From Anthopleura xanthogrammica (taxonomy: Eukaryota; Cnidaria; Anthozoa; Actiniaria; Actiniidae), in the NCBI GenBank assembly GCA_964019055.1, contig OZ025217.1:5316617-5380616 (forward strand): 64,000 nucleotides of DNA, in the 5' to 3' direction. Position 1 is the stretch's first letter, and every line of letters starts with the position of its first letter. A program made the position numbers and the translations under genes. Below, piece by piece: positions 63,401-64,000 of this stretch. The notes beneath the pieces were generated by a model. The model worked only from the letters and a program-made list of their open reading frames with translations, made no database searches and had not been told where the DNA came from.

Positions 63401-64000
63401 TCTCACTTTGCCAAAGATTCGATCTTCAAATTTTTTGAAGAAAAACTAAATGGTAAGAACCACAAGCGATCAGCTCTAAGGTTGAATATATTTTTGAAGG
63501 GGGGATGGTGGTTGCGCAGGGTTAAGGCTAGTGAACTCGACGACCAAAACATCATTCAAGTAGACCTTTTTTAATCATATGATCAACTTACTTGTATAAT
63601 ATTTCTCATTATTTATGTTTTATACACCAACGCAGCTATTTGATCATTTTGGATCAAAGTACCGAGTATCATACAGTACTTAAGTTACATGTCTTGATAT
63701 TATTCAATCTCCTTCCAACACTAGAAAACCAGCTTCATTAAACCTACGCAGTTCAGATTGATATCTCCTCAGGATCGGCCATTTGAACAAGACTCGGTGT
63801 ATAAGATGACCAGTAGCCCTAGAGGAATTGCCGTGATTGTCAACGTGAAGAACTTTACAACTGAAGCAGAAGATTCTCACAGGGAAGGCTCAGAAGTTGA
63901 CGTACAGGGCATGGTGAAGTTATTTGAAGGACTGGACTTTAGAATCGAAAAGCTTATTGACAACACTAAAGCCGAACTCTTGAGTGAATTCGGAAAGATT
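54354..64000 (+). CDS. Gene D: ARB2-domain protein leading to a caspase exon with broken frame (3' end outside window)
   Basis: Exons: 54354-54369 (M-D-M-G-N), 55285-55380, 55643-55755, 56598-56663, 56945-57069, 58754-58817, 59604-59672, 60482-60601, 61371-61481, 62260-62347, 63378-63452, then 63725 on. All ARB2 exons join in frame, about 314 aa. Motifs: [77 protein letters not shown] (Ser kept), AFTDSVH and [10 protein letters not shown]. This is the most complete ARB2 copy in the window. If translation starts at 55311 instead, exon 1 would be untranslated. The exons before 61481 resemble gene C, those after resemble gene B. The caspase exon lacks 5 bp relative to gene B just inside its acceptor, so the fused frame meets a stop within a few codons. 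Confidence 0.78.
54795..54869. repeat. TTTTACTTGG foldback, copy near gene D
   Basis: TAGAATGATTAAATTAATTT and its complement pair across a short loop. The core TTTTACTTGG is shared with 24836-24979 and 39846-39972. Confidence 0.55.
58211..58395. repeat. Foldback element in gene D intron
   Basis: The arm GTTTACATAGCCTGATATAA pairs with its complement near 58360. AAGTTTGGGAGAAGTC also pairs. The loop is about 45 bp. Confidence 0.6.
58489..58640. repeat. Tandem duplication of about 75 bp in gene D intron
   Basis: CTGATATAATGTGAT and ATATGATGACATGTCACATG occur twice in order. GACATGGCATGGTGTGACAT is also seen at 58183. Confidence 0.75.
58905..59165 (+). mobile_element. tRNA-derived SINE-like repeat, copy 2
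   Basis: The A-box-like TGGCTTAGTGGTGAGAG at about 58931 and B-box-like GGTTCAATTCC at about 58986 keep tRNA promoter spacing. The central segment GAGGGTTTTTCTCCAGATTT matches copy 1. It sits at the equivalent intron position of gene D, so both copies probably predate the C/D duplication. Confidence 0.55.
60183..60267. repeat. Near-perfect hairpin
   Basis: The arm containing CTTACGACCCATAAAGCATT pairs with its complement around a loop of about 10 bp. The matching gene C intron (about 35795-35885) lacks the left arm. Confidence 0.65.
60765..61085 (+). mobile_element. SINE-like repeat, second subfamily, duplicated head
   Basis: The GGCATGTGCTGCTAC head occurs twice (about 60762 and 60893). 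The full body follows with a GTTCAATTCTC B-box-like site, GAGTTTGTTTGATGTGTTGT, and the CCGTAAAAATCAATATGTGA end shared with 38645-38850. Confidence 0.4.
61740..62075 (-). mobile_element. Possible LINE C-terminal fragment in gene D intron
   Basis: The minus strand, from about 62075, is open with LKVRNLFRSRMSTVEHLKDL then CPNCRYSINC. It resembles the CPNC-ending ORF2 tail at 39800, followed by an AT-rich UTR. It lies at the point where gene D changes from C-like to B-like sequence. Confidence 0.35.
63725..64000 (+). CDS. Partial caspase exon of gene D, cut by window end
   Basis: Same acceptor context as gene B (CAACACTAG). From the ATG at 63806 the frame is open to the window end and reads [17 protein letters not shown], then GSEVDVQGMVKLFEGLDF and the start of the next helix, as in the B large subunit. 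The catalytic His and Cys would lie beyond 64000. Between the acceptor and this ATG, 5 bp present in gene B (within positions 22289-22296) are missing. ARB2 exon 11 therefore does not splice in frame here: the joined frame stops at TAA in the stretch after CTTCAT. The caspase could still be made from its own ATG, or by a different splice choice, or be dead. I found no alternative acceptor nearby in the right phase. Confidence 0.75.

Overview
The window is nuclear DNA of an animal. It has AT-rich sequence, GT-AG introns, LINE, SINE, Gypsy and foldback DNA elements, and very long microsatellites. The gene families and repeat types fit a cnidarian, most likely an anthozoan (coral or sea anemone). 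That placement is inference. No rRNA, tRNA gene or CRISPR array was found.

The core is a cluster of four paralogous genes with an ARB2 domain, the domain of human ARB2A/FAM172A, an alpha/beta-hydrolase-like fold. Gene A (minus, about 13059 to 253 and beyond) and gene B (plus, about 14621 to 23135) are head to head. Gene C (plus, about 24700 to 39562) and gene D (plus, 54354 to past 64000) follow B in tandem. Intron positions and phases match across the four, so I placed exons by comparing the copies.

The notable point is what follows the ARB2 domain. The shared last ARB2 exon ends with one base of a split codon (phase 1). In B it splices in frame to an 851-bp exon encoding a complete caspase with its catalytic His and Cys. 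In A the same junction fits, in the same phase, an exon that opens a Roc/ROCO-type GTPase domain. In D it leads to a second caspase exon, cut by the window edge, where 5 bp are missing and the fused frame breaks. In C the ARB2 part ends in a charged tail and a stop. A decayed caspase exon lies 3 kb further on, beyond LINE debris. The locus therefore looks like a set of ARB2-effector chimeras in which one N-terminal module is joined to different signalling or death modules. I know of no described ARB2-caspase or ARB2-Roc protein, but I could not search.

Layout: 1-13 kb, gene A with a nested PC4-like gene in its largest intron; 13-14.6 kb, shared upstream region of A and B; 14.6-23.1 kb, gene B; 24.3-43.4 kb, gene C, damaged by an internally deleted Gypsy element (28.3-31.4 kb) and LINEs (37.4-42.6 kb), ending with the caspase relic; 43.5-47.3 kb, a 3.75-kb DNA transposon with 21-bp inverted ends and a 9-bp target duplication (Mutator-like); 49.2-52.7 kb, gene E, a two-exon multi-pass membrane protein (minus); 54.3-64 kb, gene D. 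Gene D is a mosaic: exons 3-8 resemble C, while exon 9 onward resembles B.

Exon models are drawn by eye from splice signals, phase and paralogue comparison. The first two exons of B and the 5' end of C are the least certain.
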